The position numbers were made by a program, and so were the translations under genes. Shown here one piece after another: positions 59,401-64,000 of a DNA stretch of 64,000 bases. The notes beneath the pieces are model-generated. The model was not told the DNA's origin. It saw only the letters and a program-made list of their open reading frames with translations, and searched no databases. The number at the start of each line of letters is the position of its first letter. Positions within the stretch are counted from its first letter, which is position 1. Origin of the DNA: Brassica napus (taxonomy: Eukaryota > Streptophyta > Magnoliopsida > Brassicales > Brassicaceae); NCBI RefSeq assembly GCF_020379485.1, contig NC_063452.1, positions 25,426,770 through 25,490,769 of the forward strand, in the 5' to 3' direction.

Positions 59401-61595
59401 AGGTTAGAGAGATTAGCCCCAACTATAGATTTGCTAAGTTGTGATATTCATTGATTGATTGTTCATTAATGCTTGTTTTAGCCTTGCTAACTAGAACATG
59501 AACCTAGGAATTAGCATGAGTCAAGCATTCTTGACCATCATGTCCTGAATCTAATATGTCATGCTAGGACTGCTAGAGAGATGCTAACCGCTGATCTAGG
59601 AGACTAGTGAGCATTATCAACCTGCGCCTAGGGCTTAGCTAGAATCATCGATCGACACTTTCTTGTGATCAAAAGACGACAGTTGAGATCCAAGATCTAG
59701 TTAGTTAACCAGTGAAACATTGCCATCGCTGATCACTGTGATTTAGGAGTTGAGCTCTAATATATCATGCATGCAACTGTTAGGCATCTATAGGATTATA
59801 ATCTCCAACACCTGAATAGAAACCTTGCATCTAATATCTTCCAATAAGTTACACCCCCAATCATCTTGTTAGTCGAGTAATAGACTTGCTCAATTAGGAT
59901 TGCTATTTACTTTTAAACCATAAAACAACAAACACTTAGAATTAATAATTTGACTAGATTTAATAGGTTCCCTAGCTCCTTGTGGATTCGATCCCTAAGT
60001 ATTGCAACTGAACCTCTTATTTGAGAGAGTAATTCACTCTTTAGGGTAATTTGAGTGGTATCACTCATTCCACCCGATCATATGCTTTGCTCATATTTGT
60101 TTTGATTGCCATATACTTGCCTTGGCATGCTTTATTGGTTCTTAAACCATGGAACATGTTCTGAGCTATAAGGATATTATCCGAAATCAACATTCCTGCC
60201 ACAAATGCTGATTGGGTCTCTGATATAAGAATGGGAAGATAGGTTTTCAATCGACAAAAGACTTTTGATATGATTTTGTATCCCACATTACATAGGCTGA
60301 TTGGCCGTAGTTCTGTCATCCTTGTAGGTCTTTCCGTCTTCGGAATCATACAAATGTTGGTAATGTTTTACCTTGAGTCCATTTCCCCTGAGACCAGAAA
60401 ATTATTTACCAGTTCAACCAAATCTTTCTTAATTATGTGCCAGGAATGTTGGAAGAAAAGTGCAGTCATTCCATCCGGTCCTGGAGCCTTTCCTGGGTGC
60501 ATCATAAATAGAGCCTGTCGTACTTCCTCTTTCGTCGCTGCCCTTAGCAACCTTTGGTTCATTTGGGGAGTAATACCTGGTGTCATATCCGCTAGGAAAC
60601 CATCAAACTCGGATGGAGAAGTAGTACTGAAAAGATCCTCGAAATAGTCCACAGCCACTTGTCCAACACCTTTATCCTCTGTGATCCAATTTCCATTTGC
60701 ATCATAGAGTCCCACAATTCTATTGCGAATACGTCGTTGTTTCGTTAGAGCATGATGAAATTTAGAATTGAGATCCCTTGATGAATACCACATATTCCTA
60801 CTTTTTTTATGCCAATAATCCTCTTCGTCTTTATATGCGTCCTGTAATTTCCTGGATACCTCTAAAATATCCTCCTGAGACCCATTGTTAACCGTTTGAA
60901 CCTTTTCGAGTGCCTTTTGAAGATCACTAATTTTTTCCTTCCCATATGGTGAGTTGTTCTTTCGCCATTTAGAAATTTCATGATGGTAACTGCTAATTTT
61001 TGTAACAATATCCTCCGTATAGCCTTCATTATATTTTGACCATCCTATTGCAATCGATTCCATTAGACCTTCTTGCCCAATCCATCTCTTATCAGAAAGA
61101 AATTGTCTTTTTCTCCTAGGGACTTTGTCTTCGAGGTAAGCCACGATTGGGTGATGATCAGACCCTACCATCCTTAAGTATTCTGTGTAAGAACATGGAA
61201 AGAGTATGTGCCAATCTTCATTTGCTAGGGCACGGTCTAGACGACATCTGATCATTGCTGCCCCTTTCCCTTTCCCTCTTTTGCCTTGCCATGACATTTT
61301 GTTTCCCCGAGCTGGAAACTCTAATAAACCACTATTTCGAATCATGTCGTTGAAAGGAACAAAAGAATCTGCGCTTCTTAGAGATCCTCCCTCTTTTTCA
61401 TGGTTTCCAGTGATCTCATTTAAATCTCCAATCATAAACCACAGATCCGAGCGTGATAACCCATAACGTGGTAATCATTCCTCCGCCTCCACATCTATCA
61501 TCTGGTTACTCGAATACAGAACCTTAACCTGATGCATATTATTATAAAAGAGAGCTAATCCGCCACTCCTCCCAATAGGATCCACTGTAACCAGA
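56476..61595 (-). pseudogene. Near full-length LINE, broken, with LTR insert
   Basis: The minus strand from 61595 carries the endonuclease C-terminal half (IGDLNEI, RLDRALANEDWH, GSDHHPI), a spacer, then RT (MMHPGKAPGPDG, MTELRPISLCNVGYKI, QSAFVAGMLISDN, MSKAYDRVE; after the LTR insert, GLRQGDPFSPYLFIM and MLFADDSLFFCKA). Next come zinc-finger-RVT (KSGYQVE, CPPKIKHFCGNW), RNase H (CFSDGSWKENKVFSGHGW, SETEAFVWAMECMK, IIHVPRTQ) and the 3' tail RSARKQ, ending ATGACA plus poly(A) (56476-56484). The FADD active site is intact but there are stops and frameshifts, for example Trp to stop after AYDRVE. The 5' end abuts a truncated N1 copy near 61600. Confidence 0.88.
58808..60063 (+). mobile_element. 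Solo LTR, gypsy-type
   Basis: 1256 bp, TGATATACCA...GAGTGGTATCA, flanked by exact CTCAT duplications (58803-58807 and 60064-60068). Inserted in RT codons of the LINE. Contains inverted ATCGATCGATGT words near 59060-59090. Its end (CTTGTGGATTCGATCCC, TTTGAGTGGTATCA) resembles crucifer gypsy LTRs. No internal domain. Confidence 0.88.
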
Positions 61596-61599
61596 TGTT

Positions 61600-61856
61600 T
61601 TTGAATTATCCTTTTTCAAATTCGAACTTTTTTATAATTTTTTTTTTGAATTTTTTGAATTTTTTTTTCAAAATTTCTTTTTGAAAATCTAGAATTATGT
61701 TTGAAATTGTTTTTTCTTTAAATTTTTATTTTTTTAAATATTTATTTATATATTTATTAGAATCCTAAATTCATATTCCAAAAACCCTACCCCACTCTTC
61801 AACTCTAAATCTTAAGTCTAGATTAGTTATCCCCTAGAGTTATATTTGTCTTTTGG
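61600..61856 (+). mobile_element. N1 right-hand part, truncated (copy e1)
   Basis: Begins mid-element (TTGAATTATCCTTTTTCAAA) at the LINE junction and runs through AACTCTAAATCTTAAG to TTTGTCTTTT, where a new N1 left end begins at 61857. Confidence 0.6.
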
Positions 61857-62182
61857 GAAAATTTTATGTTTACCGCTTTCATGGTACTACTTTTCATCTT
61901 CACCACCACTAGAGCGACATTTCCAAAAATATATTCTTCATTAAATGACAAAAGATTTTTATATCCTTGTTATATATATATATAATAAATCATTATTTAA
62001 ATAAATAAATAATAAATAATAAATAAAAATGAACTTTTTATAATTTTTTTTTATACTTTTTTTTTTCATTTTATTTCAAAGGAAATTTTGTTTGAAACTA
62101 TTTTTTAAAAAAAAGTTTTATATTTTTTATGTATTTATTTATATATTTATTACAATCCTAAATTTCACATTCCACAAAAAAC

Positions 62183-63049
62183 AATACTTAGGTTCACCCC
62201 TACGGTGAATGGTTAAATTCACCACACTCTTCATAACCAATCATAATGTCATGTAGGAATAGTTAAAAAAAGCAATAAAAAAATAACTGGAATAAAAAAC
62301 AACACCGGCATTAATTAACGCCGTATGCAAAAAAACCATAAATCTCAAATCTGAAACACTAAACCATAAATCCCAATCCTAAAATCTAAATCCTAAATTT
62401 TAAACCCTAAACTCAAACTCTAAATAATAAACCCTAAATTCTAAAATCTAAACCTTAAAGCCTAAACCCAAAACTCTAAACCAAAAACACTAAATTCTAA
62501 AATCTAAACTCTAAATCCTAAACCTTAAACTATAAACCCAAAATTTCATATCCTAAACCCTAAACTCTAAATCCTAAACTGTAAAGTCAAACCTCTAAAC
62601 TGTAAATCCAACTTCTAGTTAATAAGATTAAGGTTTACGATTTAGAGGTTTGGGTTAAGAGTTAGGATTTAGAGTTTGGGTTTAAGATTTAGAGTTTTGA
62701 GTTTAGGGTTTAGAGTTTAGAGTTTAGGGTTTAGGGTTTAGGATTTAGGGTTTAGATTTTAGGATTTAGGGTTTATGGCTTAGAGTTTTGGGGTTAGATT
62801 TTAGGGTTTAGATTTTAGGATTTAGGGTTTATTGTTTAGAGTTGAGGTTTAGGTTTTAAAATTTAGTGTTTAGATTTTAGAATTGGGGTTTATGGTTTAG
62901 TGTTTTGGATTTAATGTCGGTGTTATTTTTTTTTAGCTATTTATTTTTTATTTTTATTGTCTTTTTTAACTACTCTTACATGGCATTTTGATTGGTTATG
63001 AAGAGTGTGGTGAATTTAACCTTTCACCGTAGGGGTGAACCTAAGTATT
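62183..63049. mobile_element. Foldback element with telomere-like arms
   Basis: 867 bp. Terminal inverted repeats of about 145 bp start AATACTTAGGTTCACCCC on both strands and include TTAAATTCACCACACTCTTC and CATAACCAATCA. Inside, the left half is a run of (C)CCTAAAC-type words (62345-62600) and the right half is its inverted complement (GGGTTTAGAG, 62640-62920), meeting near 62620. No ORF. The whole could fold into one long hairpin. The target duplication could not be fixed with confidence. Confidence 0.75.
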
Positions 63050-63417
63050 TTTCTTTCAAAAACCCTACCCTACCCCTCAACTCTAATCCCTAAGTTTAGA
63101 TTAGTTAACCCTAGGAAGATTTAGGGTTTATTGTTTAGAGTTTGGATTTAGTTTTTAAAATTTAGTGTTTACATTTTAGGATTGGGGTTTATGGTTTAGT
63201 GTTTTGGATTTAATGTCAGTGTTATTTTTTTTTTAGCTATTAATTTTTTATTTTTATTGTCTTTTTTAACTACTCTTACATGACATTTTGATTGGTTACG
63301 AAGAGTGCGGTGAATTTAACCTTTCACCTTAGGGGTGAACCTAAGTATTGTTCTTCCAAAAACCCTACCCTACCCCTCAACTCTAATCCCTAAGTTTAGA
63401 TTAGTTAACCCTAGGAG
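62819..63417 (+). repeat. Tandem duplication, period about 299 bp
   Basis: GATTTAGGGTTTATTGTTTA at 62819 recurs at 63118, and both copies run through the foldback right arm, its terminus and the N1 words CTACCCCTCAACTCTAATCC to TTAACCCTAGGA. The breakpoints do not respect the element boundary, so it arose after both insertions. Confidence 0.85.
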
Positions 63418-63604
63418 TATAAGTGTCTTTTACCCTTCATTAAAAATGAGAGTAAAAATGATTAGTGTAAACATGAAAAGTGGTACTATGAATGTAGTAT
63501 TTGTGGTAATTTTACGTGTTTTCTACTTTTCATTAAAAGTGAAAGTAAAAATAGTTAGTGTAAACATGAGAACTGGTACTATGAATGTGATATTTTTGAT
63601 CATT

Positions 63605-64000
63605 CCCTTTTAAGTATTTGAGAAATGTCTCTCTAGTGAAGGCAAACATAAAAAGTGGTACAAAAATGAGATAAAAACTGAATGTTTCAAAATTTTAGTA
63701 AAGAAAAAATAATTGAAATACTATAAGTTGGCTACCACTTTATAGAAATACACTTAATCAAAAATACCCTAATATTTGAGTTTATGGTTTAGTAATTATT
63801 GTTTAATGTTTAGTATTTAAGGGTAGGATTGAGTTTATACACTTCTATAAATATTATATAAATTATTTCCCCTTTAATAAATTTAATATGTTTGCTTGTT
63901 TTATTTAAAATACATTAAAATGATAAAAACTAATGTGTTAATTAACTAAAGGAACCGACTATCAATCATTCAACTAAAATATTTTTTTTGCAGCTAAGGA
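63605..64000. other. AT-rich intergenic DNA
   Basis: Contains a short inverted piece of N1 terminus (AGAAATGTCTCTCTAGTGAA..AAACATAAAAAGTGGTAC, about 63620-63661). No gene. Confidence 0.45.

Larger units (their letters stand above)
61857..63604 (+). mobile_element. N1 copy e2, split by foldback element and duplicated
   Basis: Left end GGGAAAATTTTATGTTTACC at 61857; the interior runs to CACATTCCA near 62174. A foldback element then intervenes (62183-63049), followed by AAAAACCCTACCC and the family right end. The tail is doubled (TGTAAACATGAAAAGTGGTA at about 63464 and a similar block at 63560), ending near TTGATCATTCCC (63607). A tandem duplication adds about 299 bp. Confidence 0.6.

Noticed and set aside
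62340..62920. Interstitial telomere from a chromosome fusion
   Set aside because: The repeats are degenerate, in two inverted halves, and enclosed by TIRs of a mobile element. A fusion would give exact head-to-head arrays without TIRs.

Overview
This is a plant nuclear window, almost certainly from Brassicaceae and probably Brassica. Supporting signs are an AtSOT12-like cytosolic sulfotransferase, a Brassicaceae-type DUF295 organellar gene, a DUF1985/Ulp1-like gene, a tRNA-derived SINE and several crucifer-type retrotransposons, all set in AT-rich intergenic DNA. There are no operons, no CRISPR array and no bacterial signals.

Layout. The left edge (1-900) holds a broken N-terminal piece of a Mutator-like (MULE) transposase. 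AT-rich DNA to about 7.9 kb carries two copies of a small non-autonomous DNA transposon, here called N1. From 7.9 to 15.8 kb lies one 5'-truncated LINE on the minus strand, opened by two precise later insertions: a complete Ty1/copia element (8373-13023, TSD AAGAT) and a solo LTR (13710-14891, TSD ACCGC). A sulfotransferase cluster follows (18.8-22.1 kb): one intact gene and two remnants. At 23.3-28.9 kb there are two solo LTRs of one family, the second inside another broken LINE, and then an N1 copy. At 30.9-35.4 kb is a many-exon DUF1985/Ulp1-like gene. Directly downstream is a satellite of about 163-bp units, cut off by an LTR at 37.9 kb; that LTR belongs to a truncated Tat-like gypsy element with an antisense additional ORF (39.3-40.8 kb). 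A young Ty1/copia element (41949-49271, TSD CATTC) sits just upstream of a frameshifted DUF295 gene (49.6-50.7 kb). A degenerate tRNA, another N1 copy, an unclassified GC-rich unit, a SINE, a third LINE opened by a further solo LTR, and a telomere-like foldback element fill the rest.

Only the sulfotransferase (21124-22095, minus) reads as an intact host gene. The DUF1985/Ulp1 and DUF295 genes are recognisable, but each has one apparent frameshift. Everything else is mobile-element material, much of it nested, so the relative order of many insertions can be read from target-site duplications and interrupted reading frames. LTR pairs give approximate relative ages: about 2% divergence for the copia at 8.4 kb and under 1% for the one at 41.9 kb, by eye count.

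The points most worth a second look are: the N1 family with exact 9-bp TSDs; the DUF1985/Ulp1 gene with Ser where the protease Cys is expected and a tandemly duplicated 28-codon exon; the antisense ORF beside a gypsy 3' LTR; the second copia's apparent leader intron and composition switch; the copied DUF295 promoter near 30 kb; and the foldback element with telomere-like arms.
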